From the NCBI GenBank assembly GCA_022226955.1, contig CP092079.1, positions 2,879,043 through 2,943,042 on the forward strand: a stretch of DNA of 64,000 nt, read 5' to 3'. This stretch comes from Nitrospira sp. (GTDB lineage: Bacteria; Nitrospirota; Nitrospiria; Nitrospirales; Nitrospiraceae). Shown here in pieces: positions 27,547-36,601 of this stretch (its first letter is position 1; each line of letters begins with the position of its first letter). Below the pieces are notes generated by a model. It worked only from the letters and a program-made list of their open reading frames with translations, did no database searches and was not told where the DNA came from. Position numbers and translations under genes: made by a program.

Positions 27547-28866
27547 ATGGCGATGAAAATCAGTGTCTTCGGTCTGGGGTATGTGGGAACCGTTTCGGCG
27601 GGTTGTCTTGCCTCCAGCGGCCATACGGTCTGGGGCGTCGATGTCAATGCCGACAAGGTGGCCTCGATCAATTCAGGGGCCGCTCCGATCGTTGAGCCCG
27701 ACATCTCGGAGTTTATCGCCAAGGCGCAGAAGCAGGGATTGCTCAAAGCGACGGTGTCATCTGCCGAAGGCATTCAGAACACCGATGTGTCTTTCATTTG
27801 CGTGGGGACCCCAAGTCAAGCCAATGGCAGTCTCGATCTCACCCATATGAAGCGGGTGTGTGAAGATATCGGCTTGGCCCTGCGCGAGAAAAAGACGCCG
27901 CATACCGTCGTATTTCGCAGCACGACCCTGCCTGGAACAACAGAGGATGTGGCGATTCCAATTTTAGAAAAACATTCCGGCAAGACGGTCGGGAATGGAT
28001 TGTTTGTTTGCTACAACCCTGAGTTTCTTCGGGAAGGCACGTCAGTGAAGGATTATTACCACCCTCCGAAGATTGTGATCGGCGAGCGGCAGGCCGGCGA
28101 GGGCGATGTGGTCGAGGAGATTTATGCTGGGATTGCCGCGCCGACAATTCGGACGTCGATCCGGGCGGCAGAGATGGTGAAATACTCGGATAATGCGTTT
28201 CATGCGCTGAAAGTGACGTTTGCGAACGAGATCGGGAATATCTGTAAACGACTTGGCATCGATAGCCATGCGGTCATGGATATCTTTTGCCAGGATACGA
28301 AGTTGAATTTGTCGAAAGTGTATTTGAAGCCGGGGTTTGCGTTCGGAGGATCCTGCTTGCCGAAAGATCTTCGAGCCCTTTCATACCAGGCAAAACGAAC
28401 GGACGTCGATGTGCCGGTGTTGAATGCCATTCTTCAGAGTAACGTCGTGCATATCAAAGGCGTGATTCAGAGGATTGTGGGCCTGGGAAAAAAACGAGTG
28501 GGATTTCTTGGAATGACGTTCAAGCCGGATACCGACGATCTGCGTGAAAGCCCCTTGGTTGAAGTGATCGAGACGTTGCTCGGTAAAGGCTTTCAGGTGA
28601 AAATCTACGATAAGAATGTTGCGACCAGCCGCTTGATCGGCGCGAATAAGCGGTTTATCGAAGAGCATATTCCCCATCTCTCTTCATTGCTGGTGGAACA
28701 GGCGGCAGATCTCGTGGATACGGCTCAAGTTGTGGTTGTCGGCTATGCCTCGGCCGAGTTTCTTCCGGCGCTGAAGCGGATGCGCCCCGACCAGCTAATT
28801 ATCGATTTGGCAAGAATTGAAGGGCGTGAAGGTTTGACCGCGTCTTACGATGGTATTTGTTGGTGA
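27547..28866 (+). CDS. Nucleotide-sugar 6-dehydrogenase, AlgD (GDP-mannose dehydrogenase)-like
   Basis: A 439-residue enzyme. It has the N-terminal NAD site VFGLGYVGTV and FICVGTPSQANG, and the substrate motif NPEFLREGTSVKDYYHPPK. The thiohemiacetal nucleophile is Cys270 in FAFGGSCLPKDLRAL, and the C-terminal domain has GMTFKPDTDDLRESP. The FAFGGSCLPKD and NPEFLREGT forms fit AlgD more than UDP-glucose dehydrogenase, so GDP-mannuronate is the probable product, though UDP-glucuronate for the UXS-like neighbour cannot be excluded. ATG 27547 lies 5 bases after AAGGAG; ATG 27553 and GTG 27523 are alternatives. Confidence 0.8.
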   Translation: MAMKISVFGLGYVGTVSAGCLASSGHTVWGVDVNADKVASINSGAAPIVEPDISEFIAKAQKQGLLKATVSSAEGIQNTDVSFICVGTPSQANGSLDLTHMKRVCEDIGLALREKKTPHTVVFRSTTLPGTTEDVAIPILEKHSGKTVGNGLFVCYNPEFLREGTSVKDYYHPPKIVIGERQAGEGDVVEEIYAGIAAPTIRTSIRAAEMVKYSDNAFHALKVTFANEIGNICKRLGIDSHAVMDIFCQDTKLNLSKVYLKPGFAFGGSCLPKDLRALSYQAKRTDVDVPVLNAILQSNVVHIKGVIQRIVGLGKKRVGFLGMTFKPDTDDLRESPLVEVIETLLGKGFQVKIYDKNVATSRLIGANKRFIEEHIPHLSSLLVEQAADLVDTAQVVVVGYASAEFLPALKRMRPDQLIIDLARIEGREGLTASYDGICW

Positions 28867-28905
28867 TGAAACGAGGATTGCGCGTCACCCGATGTGTAGC
28901 TTGCG

Positions 28906-30132
28906 ATGAAAATACTAGTGTTGGCTCCAGATATTCCGGCAACGTCAAAGATGCCTGGGTCTCCGAGGCTATTCAATCTCTGTCGGGAACTATCCCGGCA
29001 GCATGAGCTGTTTCTTCTCACCTATTGCTCTTCCGACGAGCGGCGCCAGTCTTTCCTGAACGATCCAACGGCTGCGAAAATATTTTCGTCGGTTGAAGTC
29101 TTGCCAAATCCTCCTGCCATAACGTGGTGGGGGCAGCAGTGGCATCGACTGCATTTAGCCGCCAGCTTTGAAACGCGCTTCCGGTTCCCGGAGTATCATC
29201 GAGCAATTCGCAGCAGAGTTCGTGAGGTGTGTGTACAGAATCGCTGCGATCTGACGTATGTCGATTTGCTCCCAATGGGGCAGTATGTCGATCCCGGACT
29301 CGATGTCCCTGCGATTATCGACCTGCATGATTCGATGACGCTCATGGCCAGGAGAGTGCTCAAAACGGCCAGAGGATGGCGGCAGCGTCTCGCAATCTAT
29401 AGCCACTTAATGCGAATACAGCAGCTTGAAGCCGCGCTTGGGCGGACGTTCAGCCTTGTCGTCACCAACTCTTCTGTCGATGAGCGAGTCATTAGTGAAA
29501 TCTCGACAGGAATTAACACCGTCACAATTACGAATGGTGTCGATATGGGGTACTTTTCCCCAGACCATTCGCGCGTCGATGCCGACAAGATTGTTTTTAC
29601 CGGTGTGATGGGGTATGGCCCCAATGAAGATGCGGCCCTATTTTTTGCGCGTGAAATTTTTCCTCTGATTCTTGAGCAACGCCCCAAGGCGCAGTTCTGG
29701 ATTGTCGGCAGCGATCCAACGGATCCAGTCAAAGATCTTGGGCGAACTCCTGGCGTTCATGTGACTGGGAAAGTTGAGGATGTGCGACCCTACCTCAGTC
29801 AGGCAGGGGTGTTCGTGTGTCCGTTGAGATATGGGACCGGGGTCAAGAACAAGATTCTCGCCGCCATGGCCATGCAGAAACCGATCGTGGCGACATCGCT
29901 GAGCATCGATGGATTGGACCTTGCCGACAACCGCGAGGTGTTGCTGGCCGACGAGCCTCGGGCATTTGCCGAGAAAGTTGTCGGGTTGCTTTCTGATCCG
30001 AACGCTGTGGACCGGCTTGCGGGCAATGGATTGGCTCGTGTTCAAAGTCAGTATTCCTGGGCTGCGATGGGCCAGGCATTGGAAAAATCCATTCAAGCTG
30101 CCATAGAGCCCTGTAGGCGGCAGGCGGTATAG
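28906..30132 (+). CDS. GT4-like transferase, XrtA/PEP-CTERM cluster type
   Basis: A 408-residue GT-B protein beginning MKILVLAPDIPATSKMPGSP. It has the ITNGVDMGYF linker, the donor-side GVMGYGPNEDAALFFAREI and VCPLRYGTGVKNKILAAMAM. In the last motif the Glu found in most GT4 enzymes is Ala, which matches the style of the XrtA-associated sugar transferases. The role is transfer of one sugar of the repeat unit; the donor is unknown. It precedes a FemAB-type gene, as in XrtA-type loci. Confidence 0.7.
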   Translation: MKILVLAPDIPATSKMPGSPRLFNLCRELSRQHELFLLTYCSSDERRQSFLNDPTAAKIFSSVEVLPNPPAITWWGQQWHRLHLAASFETRFRFPEYHRAIRSRVREVCVQNRCDLTYVDLLPMGQYVDPGLDVPAIIDLHDSMTLMARRVLKTARGWRQRLAIYSHLMRIQQLEAALGRTFSLVVTNSSVDERVISEISTGINTVTITNGVDMGYFSPDHSRVDADKIVFTGVMGYGPNEDAALFFAREIFPLILEQRPKAQFWIVGSDPTDPVKDLGRTPGVHVTGKVEDVRPYLSQAGVFVCPLRYGTGVKNKILAAMAMQKPIVATSLSIDGLDLADNREVLLADEPRAFAEKVVGLLSDPNAVDRLAGNGLARVQSQYSWAAMGQALEKSIQAAIEPCRRQAV

Positions 30133-30173
30133 CGCTTCCTTCACGTTTTGAATGCGCGACAAGGTAGGACACC

Positions 30174-31208
30174 GTGAACATCGTGCTTCTCCAGGATTCC
30201 TATGATGAAGCCTTGTGGGATCAGTACGTACTGAATCATCCTCAGGCCTCTGGCTATCATTTGCTGGCCTGGCGGGGTGTCATTCGAAAAGTATTTGGCC
30301 ATTCGACGCCCTACTTGATGGCAAAGGACGGCGAGGGGAGAGTGCGAGGCGTTCTTCCCCTTGTCTTTACTAAAAGCCCGATGTTCGGGCAATTTCTTAC
30401 GTCAATGGCATTCTTTAACTATGGCGGAGTTTTGGCTGATGGCGCGGAAGCGGCCCAGGCATTACTGAATGCCGCAGCGGGCACCGCTCAAGAGGTTGGC
30501 GCGGCGCATATCGAGTTGAGGCAGGAAGAGCTCCTTGAAACCGAGTGGCCTGTCCGATCAAAAAAAGTATCGATGCGCCTGGCGCTTCCTTCCGACTACG
30601 ATGCCTTGCTCAAAGCGTTTCCTTCCAAGTTGCGCAGCCAGGTTCGACGGGCTCAGAAGGAAGGGATGGATGTCAGGGTTGGTGGCACGGAGCTGCTAGG
30701 GGACTATTATCGGGTTTTTTCTCGGTGTATGCGGGATCTCGGTACGCCGGTGTACGAGAAGAGGTTTTTTGAAACTATTCTCGAGACCTTTCCCAAAGAA
30801 GCGCGACTATGTGTCGTCTCTCTCAATGGGGCTCCGCTTGCGTCAGGGTTTCTGTATGGCTTTCGGAATAGGCTGGAAATCCCCTGGGCTGCGTCCGATA
30901 AACGATTCAGCCGATTATCGCCCAATATGTTCTTGTATGGGGCTGTTTTAGAGTTTGCTTGCCGGGAAGGATTCAAGGAGTTTGATTTTGGCCGATCCTC
31001 CGTCGATAGCGGAACCTATCGATTCAAGGCGCAATGGGGCGCGCAGCCGCACCAGTTGTACTGGTATTATTGGCTTTCCGAGGGGCGCGCGATTCCGGAG
31101 TTGAATCCAGACAACCCCAAGTTCAAAGCGGCGATTGCAGTGTGGCAGCGCCTGCCGTTGCCAATCGCCAATCTGATTGGCCCACACCTGGTGAAGTACC
31201 TGCCATGA
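30174..31208 (+). CDS. FemAB family XrtA/PEP-CTERM-cluster protein (GNAT fold)
   Basis: A 344-residue protein with tandem GNAT-like halves. It starts with a GYHLLAWRGVIRKVFGH segment and continues through VRGVLPLVFTKSPMFG, LRSQVRRAQKEGMDV and a C-terminal FKEFDFGRSSVDSGTYRFKAQWG, which is the signature of the XrtA-associated FemAB group. FemAB proteins transfer an aminoacyl group from charged tRNA to an amine; in exopolysaccharide loci the substrate is unproven. The start is GTG 30174 after AAGGTAGGA. The stop overlaps the next start (ATGA). Confidence 0.8.
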   Translation: MNIVLLQDSYDEALWDQYVLNHPQASGYHLLAWRGVIRKVFGHSTPYLMAKDGEGRVRGVLPLVFTKSPMFGQFLTSMAFFNYGGVLADGAEAAQALLNAAAGTAQEVGAAHIELRQEELLETEWPVRSKKVSMRLALPSDYDALLKAFPSKLRSQVRRAQKEGMDVRVGGTELLGDYYRVFSRCMRDLGTPVYEKRFFETILETFPKEARLCVVSLNGAPLASGFLYGFRNRLEIPWAASDKRFSRLSPNMFLYGAVLEFACREGFKEFDFGRSSVDSGTYRFKAQWGAQPHQLYWYYWLSEGRAIPELNPDNPKFKAAIAVWQRLPLPIANLIGPHLVKYLP

Positions 31209-32479
31209 AGCTTCAGCGAACCATCCCGCCGACGGCAGCGCCGCTTTCTTTCGGAGATCTTGTGTGGTCTGTCAGCGGCCTTTTGGGTGGGCAGCGGCAG
31301 CGAGCAAAGCGGATTCTAGAATTGAAGACCCATTATGGTGCAGGTGCGGCTTTTCTTGTCTCGTCAGGAAAAGCGGCGCTGACGGTCATTCTCACATCGC
31401 TGGCTCGTGCAAGTCGCCGGAGGCAGGTGATCATTCCCGCCTACACCTGTTTTTCCGTTCCGTCCGCAGTTGTGAAGGCCGGGCTTGAGGTGGTGCTTTG
31501 CGACGTGGACCCGAACACGCTCGATTTCAAGTTTGCCGAGCTTGAGGGTTTGCTCAATGACCAGGTGCTCTGCGTCGTCTCAACCCATCTGTTTGGCCGC
31601 CCCGCGGATACGGTACGGGTGAAACATTTATGTGAAGGGAAAGGCATCTTCGTGGTTGAAGATGCCGCGCAGGCGATGGGAGGCCAGGTAGACAGCCGTC
31701 TCCTTGGGATGATTGGGGATGTCGGATTTTATAGCCTGGGCCGGGGCAAGAATATGACGTGCGGCACAGGTGGAATCATTCTAACCAGCTCTGCTCCACT
31801 CGCGGAAGCGATCGAAGCGGAATACGCGAGTTTGCCTGAAGCCCCTTGGCTTCACGTTGTTCGCAATTGGCTCGAGCTTTTCGTGATGTGCATTTTTATT
31901 CATCCGGCGTTGTACTGGTTTCCCGCGGGACTGCCTTTTCTCGGGTTGGGGGAAACCAAGTTTTATACGGACTTTCAGATGTTTCGAATGGATGATGTGC
32001 GGGCGCGTTTGCTCAATGGCTGGCAGCGGAAATTGATGCAAGCTAATCAGGGACGGTCTGCCCGTGCGCGTCGGCTGGTTGAAGGGCTGGATCTCATTCG
32101 GAAGGGTATTCAACCGATTATGGGAGAGGGCTCGCTCTTTCTCCGGCTGCCTGTGCTGGTGAGTAGCCGAGAAGCGAAAGAGGCGGTTTGCCGGCTGAGC
32201 CGCGAGCAGGGGGCTGGGCTGAGCCCGAACTATCCGGCTACCGTTCAAGCAATACCGGAATTGGCTGGACGCTTGGAAGGCCGAAGGTATCCCGGCGCTC
32301 AGGCAATCGTCGATCGATTAGTCACCGTGCCTACGCATCAGTTTGTGTCGGAGCAGGACCGTCGAAAGATAGAATGTGTCTTGGCTACTCAGGGAGAGTG
32401 CTCTGTTCAAGGGAATGCCGCGGCCGGAGATCCATCCACCAGGGGGACCGGTCATCGTCACGCCCAGGCCAGAAACTAG
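31205..32479 (+). CDS. DegT/DnrJ/EryC1/StrS-family aminotransferase-like protein
   Basis: A 424-residue PLP-fold protein. The N-terminal SSGKAALTVILTSL, IIPAYTCFSVPSAV and VVEDAAQAMGG motifs are typical, with Asp in VEDAAQ contacting the pyridine ring. The Schiff-base Lys is in SLGRGKNMTCGTGG. It would convert a keto-sugar nucleotide to an amino sugar or act on a related substrate. A hydrophobic patch near residues 215-245 (LFVMCIFIHPALYWF) is unusual for the family. The real start is ATG 31205, coupled to the FemAB stop; the longer frame upstream is not used. Confidence 0.8.
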   Translation: MKLQRTIPPTAAPLSFGDLVWSVSGLLGGQRQRAKRILELKTHYGAGAAFLVSSGKAALTVILTSLARASRRRQVIIPAYTCFSVPSAVVKAGLEVVLCDVDPNTLDFKFAELEGLLNDQVLCVVSTHLFGRPADTVRVKHLCEGKGIFVVEDAAQAMGGQVDSRLLGMIGDVGFYSLGRGKNMTCGTGGIILTSSAPLAEAIEAEYASLPEAPWLHVVRNWLELFVMCIFIHPALYWFPAGLPFLGLGETKFYTDFQMFRMDDVRARLLNGWQRKLMQANQGRSARARRLVEGLDLIRKGIQPIMGEGSLFLRLPVLVSSREAKEAVCRLSREQGAGLSPNYPATVQAIPELAGRLEGRRYPGAQAIVDRLVTVPTHQFVSEQDRRKIECVLATQGECSVQGNAAAGDPSTRGTGHRHAQARN

Positions 32480-32492
32480 CGAGATAAGGCTC

Positions 32493-33641
32493 ATGTCACT
32501 CTCTAATTGCATGCTCTCGATATTCTGGGTATCGGTCGTATTTGTCTTCTATGCCTATATAGGGTATCCGCTGCTGTTGATGACAATTGGAATTCTGCGT
32601 AATCGTCCGGTGAGGAAAGCTTCGAACCATCCGGCGGTTGCATTGATCATCACTGCCTACAATGAAGAAAAACGAATTCGTGAAAAGTTGGAGAATACGC
32701 TTCGTCAAGACTATCCCCGCGAGCGGCTCGACATCGTCGTCGCGTCCGATTGCTCCACCGATGGGACCGATGATTTGGTCCGCTCGTATGGGCCGTCAGG
32801 AGTTCGATTAGTTCGGTCGACCGCGAAGGGCGGGAAGGAGGCGGCGCAGAAGCTTGCCGTCGAGTCGACGACCGGAGAGATTCTGGTATTTTCCGATACC
32901 GCCACAATGCTTAATCCCCAGGCCATTTCCACGATTGTACGGAACTTTGCCGATCCAACGGTCGGCTGCGTCAGCAGCGTTGACCGGTTTATCGACGTGG
33001 ATGGAGCGGTGAGTGGAGAAGGCGCCTACGTTCGTTACGAGATGTTTCTTCGGAACCTCGAAACGCGGGTCAACACGCTGGTCGGGTTGAGCGGGTCCTT
33101 CTTCGCCGCCCGTCGAGCGGTATGCCAGAACTGGGCTCCGGACCTTCAGAGCGATTTCAATACGCTGCTCAATAGTGTCAGACTAGGGCTTCGCGGAGTC
33201 GCCGACCCGGAGAGCGTCGGATTCTATAAGAATCTGGCCGATCCAAAAAAAGAGTACGATCGTAAGGTCCGAACCATTGTTCGAGGGATTTCGGTGTTTA
33301 TGAAGAGCTTAGCTCTTCTCAATCCATTTCGGTATCACCTATTCGCCTGGCAGCTGATTAGCCACAAGCTCTGTCGCTGGCTCGTGCCGTTCGCAATGAT
33401 TGGAGCGCTGGGGGCCAACCTTATGCTCGCGCCATCAGCTTTCTTTTATCAAGGAACGTTGATGATTCAAGTGGGATTTTATACTGTGGCGTTGGCGTAT
33501 CTTGTCACCACGCGCTTGCCGAGTATCGGGATGCTGCGAATCCCCTCATTTTTCGTCATGGTGAACATTTCGATTCTCGATGCTTGGGTCCGCTATTGCC
33601 GCGGTGAGCGGATCGTGTCGTGGACTCCTTCTAAGCGATAG
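32493..33641 (+). CDS. GT2-family glycosyltransferase, membrane bound
   Basis: A 382-residue protein. The first about 25 residues form a membrane segment (WVSVVFVFYAYIGYPLLLM). The GT-A domain follows, with VALIITAYNEEKRI, VVASDCSTDGTD and LVFSDTATML as the DXD equivalent, then the acceptor side LVGLSGSFFAARR. Three hydrophobic stretches close the protein. It is a processive-type or polyprenyl-sugar-forming transferase at the inner membrane. ATG 32493 has ATAAGG upstream; a longer frame back to 32376 overlaps the aminotransferase gene without family sequence. Confidence 0.8.
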   Translation: MSLSNCMLSIFWVSVVFVFYAYIGYPLLLMTIGILRNRPVRKASNHPAVALIITAYNEEKRIREKLENTLRQDYPRERLDIVVASDCSTDGTDDLVRSYGPSGVRLVRSTAKGGKEAAQKLAVESTTGEILVFSDTATMLNPQAISTIVRNFADPTVGCVSSVDRFIDVDGAVSGEGAYVRYEMFLRNLETRVNTLVGLSGSFFAARRAVCQNWAPDLQSDFNTLLNSVRLGLRGVADPESVGFYKNLADPKKEYDRKVRTIVRGISVFMKSLALLNPFRYHLFAWQLISHKLCRWLVPFAMIGALGANLMLAPSAFFYQGTLMIQVGFYTVALAYLVTTRLPSIGMLRIPSFFVMVNISILDAWVRYCRGERIVSWTPSKR

Positions 33642-33672
33642 CACGTTTGAGCTGTACAGAAAGGGAACGCCG

Positions 33673-34071
33673 ATGGAAAATGTTGAGGTAACAAACAAAA
33701 CACTTCGCCAGTTTGGTCTTATGGTCGGCGGAGTCTTTCTTGTGATTGGGCTATGGCCGTTTCTTTGGCGGCAGGAGGTCATGCGGGAGTGGGCGGTCGC
33801 GCTTGGCGCGCTCTTGTCTGTGGCTGGGCTTGCTGTTCCGGTCAGCTTGAAATATTTGTACCAAGGATGGATGTGGATCGGACATGTCATGGGATGGATC
33901 AATACCCGAATTATTTTGGGGGTTCTATTCTATGGGATTGTCACGCCGATGGGTTTGGTGATGAAGTTGGCGGGGCGTGACCCCATGTGCCGGGGATTTG
34001 ACCCCAGCGCTTCAACGTACCGGGTGATTCGTACCCCTCGACCGGCGTCTCATATGAAGAATATGTTCTGA
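33673..34071 (+). CDS. SxtJ-family small membrane protein
   Basis: A 132-residue protein with four hydrophobic segments and the pattern LRQFGLMVGGVFLVIGLWPF ... LKYLYQGWMWIGHVMGWINT, which matches SxtJ. These proteins regularly accompany carbamoyltransferases and DUF5989 proteins in glycan and toxin loci, where their function is not known. AGGGAA lies ahead of ATG 33673. It directly precedes the DUF5989 gene. Confidence 0.75.
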   Translation: MENVEVTNKTLRQFGLMVGGVFLVIGLWPFLWRQEVMREWAVALGALLSVAGLAVPVSLKYLYQGWMWIGHVMGWINTRIILGVLFYGIVTPMGLVMKLAGRDPMCRGFDPSASTYRVIRTPRPASHMKNMF

Positions 34072-34098
34072 GCGAGTCTATTTTTAGGAGGATGGCAG

Positions 34099-34251
34099 AT
34101 GGGCGATTTTATTCAAGAGTTGTGGGCATTCATGAAAGAGCGGAAAAAGTTCTGGCTCCTGCCGATTATTCTCGTACTTGTTCTGCTCGGCAGTCTGATT
34201 GTCTTGACTCAGGGGTCGGCCGTCGCGCCCTTTATCTATACGCTGTTTTAG
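34099..34251 (+). CDS. DUF5989 small membrane protein
   Basis: A 50-residue protein reading MGDFIQELWAFMKERKKFWL, then one hydrophobic helix, then SAVAPFIYTLF. The MKERKKFWLLP block, single helix and APFIYTLF end are characteristic of DUF5989, which occurs beside SxtJ, SGNH and carbamoyltransferase genes. AGGAGG lies 8 bases upstream. The function is unknown; a small subunit of a membrane modification complex is a guess from its constant partners. Confidence 0.8.
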   Translation: MGDFIQELWAFMKERKKFWLLPIILVLVLLGSLIVLTQGSAVAPFIYTLF

Positions 34252-34298
34252 TAAGGCGGTTTGCCAGGACGATCTAGATGATGTCTTAGGGTGATGGT

Positions 34299-35345
34299 GT
34301 GATCGCACGTCTCAAGGCCGCAACGTGGAGGACATTAGGCGGACTCTACTCAGGCTCCGGACTCTCACAGTTCCGGCATCAGGGGCGTGTGATCGTGCTG
34401 ACCTACCACCGGGTTGTGCCTCAGACGGTGGTTGAGCGTCAGCACATTCAGCCGGGCATGTATATGCTGGAGGAGTCGTTCGCCGCGCATATCGCCTATC
34501 TCCGTGAGCGATTTACGATTCTTGCCTTGGACGATCTGCTGGACCTTTGGCGGACGAATCAGTTCAAGCGAGACCAGTCCTACTGCGTCATCACCTTTGA
34601 TGATGGATGGAGAGATAACTATCAGTTCGCCTTTCCTATCCTGAGAAGGCATGTGGTCCCAGCGACAATCTTTCTTGCGACCGATTTTATTGGCACCACT
34701 CGATGGTTTTGGCCGGATCGAATGATGTTGGTGTTGGAGCGGGCTAGGGCACAGAGGAGTGATTCGATTACCCGTGATGAAGTTTCGGCAATGTTGGTCG
34801 ATACGGTCGGAGTTCGTCAGACCACTGATGGGAGTTTCATGTCCGTGAAATCAGGTATGTCGATCGACTCTAGTGCGATCGTTGAACTCTGTAAGGAAGT
34901 AGCGGTCGATGAGATTGAAGCGCTCATAGACCGTCTTGGTCGTGCCCTTGATCTGAACGTTTCTTCAGAGCGGGTTCTTCTTGATTGGACTGAGGTGCGC
35001 GAGATGGCTGCCCAGGGGGTGTCATTCGGATCGCATTCCTGCTCACATCGGATTTTGACGAATATTCCCTTGTCAGAGGTCAGTCATGAGTTAATCGAGT
35101 CTCGGAATGCGATGCTTCAACAGGGGATCGCTCCATCCTCGGCATTCTGTTACCCCAATGGAAACTTCAATTCCGATATTCAAAAGTTGGTCGAGGGGGG
35201 CGGGTACCGTGCAGCGGTTGGATGCGAAATAGGATTGGAAGGCGATTGCCCGGACGATCTGTATGCGCTGAAAAGAGTCAGTCTTCATGAGGACAGCAGC
35301 TCATCGTATTCACTGCTCGCATTAGCGTTGTCTGGTCTTCGGTAA
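34299..35345 (+). CDS. Polysaccharide deacetylase (NodB domain)
   Basis: A 348-residue protein. The YHRV motif is at about 36-39, and the NodB catalytic start is VITFDDGWRDNY, with Asp101/Asp102 as base and metal ligand. The zinc His pair is in SFGSHSCSHRIL, and FCYPNGNF is the substrate-groove motif. It removes N-acetyl groups from the polymer or an intermediate. No clear signal peptide is seen, so it may act on lipid-linked precursors. A 100-residue insert (about 135-235) separates the halves of the barrel. Start GTG 34299 is uncertain, as ribosome-site evidence is weak. Confidence 0.8.
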   Translation: MIARLKAATWRTLGGLYSGSGLSQFRHQGRVIVLTYHRVVPQTVVERQHIQPGMYMLEESFAAHIAYLRERFTILALDDLLDLWRTNQFKRDQSYCVITFDDGWRDNYQFAFPILRRHVVPATIFLATDFIGTTRWFWPDRMMLVLERARAQRSDSITRDEVSAMLVDTVGVRQTTDGSFMSVKSGMSIDSSAIVELCKEVAVDEIEALIDRLGRALDLNVSSERVLLDWTEVREMAAQGVSFGSHSCSHRILTNIPLSEVSHELIESRNAMLQQGIAPSSAFCYPNGNFNSDIQKLVEGGGYRAAVGCEIGLEGDCPDDLYALKRVSLHEDSSSSYSLLALALSGLR

Positions 35346-35386
35346 CCGATGGTCGCGCAACGAATGCATAGAGGACCGAACTTGTG

Positions 35387-36601
35387 ATGGAGCCGAAGGC
35401 CTGCGTGCTCGTAACAGATGGCCAGGAGCGTGCCGCGCTCGCGATTACCCGAAGCTTGGGGCAAGCGGGTCTTCGGGTGATCGTTGGCGCGGAAACCTCG
35501 CAGTCTCTGGCAGGTGCTTCGAAATACTGTAGCCGGACCTGGCAGTATCCGTCGCCGCAGAAAGATCCTTCCCGGTTTGTGTCTAGTTTGAGCGATGCCG
35601 TCGACCAATTGGGCCTTACCGCGATTATGCCAGTGACGGATGCTACGACGCAGTTGCTCGCGGCGCGAAGAGGCCAATTTCAGACTGCTGTTTTGGATAC
35701 TCTTCCTTCGCTGGAAAGTTATGAGCTGGTATCCGACAAGTACCGGTTGATGAAAGTTGCTCAGGATCTTGGCGTGCCGATTCCCACAACGGTCTATGTC
35801 TCCGATGGAGATCTCGCATCCGTGCTTGACCGGGTGACCACATTCCCCGTTGTGGTCAAGCCCGGACGATCACTGCAAATGGTCGACGGTAGATGGACTA
35901 AGACCAGCGTGCATTTTGTATCCTCGATCGAAGAATTGACGGAGTTGTATCGAAGCGTCCCCTATTTGAAGAATCCCTCGCTCATTCAGCAGCGGGTTGA
36001 GGGGGAGGGCCAGGGAGTCTTCGGGCTTTTTGATCAGGGCCGGCCTTGTGCGCTGTTTGCGCATCGGCGCATTCGAGAGAAACCGCCTGCCGGAGGAGTG
36101 AGTGTATTGAGAGAAAGCATCGAGCTTCCCAAGCTCATGACTGATTACGCGGTCAAGTTGCTGGAACATGTGAAATGGCATGGTGTGGCGATGGTTGAGT
36201 TTAAGGTTGATCCAATGTCGAAGATCCCAAAACTGATGGAGATCAATGGGCGGTTCTGGGGGTCATTGCAGCTGGCGATCGATGCAGGACTCAACATGCC
36301 CTACCTCCTCCATCGGGTCGCAAGCGGATTGCCTGTGGCTGTGCCGAATAATGCCTATCAAGTCGGGACGCGATCCCGCTGGCTTCTTGGAGATCTCGAC
36401 CATCTGTTACTGCGATTGACAAGGTCGAATGCAGCGCTCCACTTGGGGCCGGAGGCTCCGTCTCGATGGCGCTGTTTGGTGGATTTTTCGAAGTTGTTTC
36501 AGCGGAGGTTGCATTATGAAGTGGAGTCGCTGAGCGATCCTCGCCCGGCATTGATGGAGTATCGTGCGTGGATTAGCCAGTTAGTGGGAGGAGCGCGATG
36601 A
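35387..36601 (+). CDS. ATP-grasp carboxylate-amine ligase-like protein
   Basis: A 404-residue protein of the carbamoyl-phosphate-synthetase-like ATP-grasp type. The pre-domain begins VLVTDGQERAALAITRSL. An ATP-grasp lid, VSDKYRLMKVAQDLGVPIP, follows, with VVKPGRS as the ATP Lys region. Late motifs are MVEFKVDPMSKIPKLMEING and FWGSLQLAIDAGLN, where Glu/Asn bind Mg. It probably couples an amino acid or sugar acid to an amine. GTG 35384 is in frame directly ahead of ATG 35387. The stop overlaps the phosphatase start (ATGA), so the two are co-translated. Confidence 0.75.
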   Translation: MEPKACVLVTDGQERAALAITRSLGQAGLRVIVGAETSQSLAGASKYCSRTWQYPSPQKDPSRFVSSLSDAVDQLGLTAIMPVTDATTQLLAARRGQFQTAVLDTLPSLESYELVSDKYRLMKVAQDLGVPIPTTVYVSDGDLASVLDRVTTFPVVVKPGRSLQMVDGRWTKTSVHFVSSIEELTELYRSVPYLKNPSLIQQRVEGEGQGVFGLFDQGRPCALFAHRRIREKPPAGGVSVLRESIELPKLMTDYAVKLLEHVKWHGVAMVEFKVDPMSKIPKLMEINGRFWGSLQLAIDAGLNMPYLLHRVASGLPVAVPNNAYQVGTRSRWLLGDLDHLLLRLTRSNAALHLGPEAPSRWRCLVDFSKLFQRRLHYEVESLSDPRPALMEYRAWISQLVGGAR

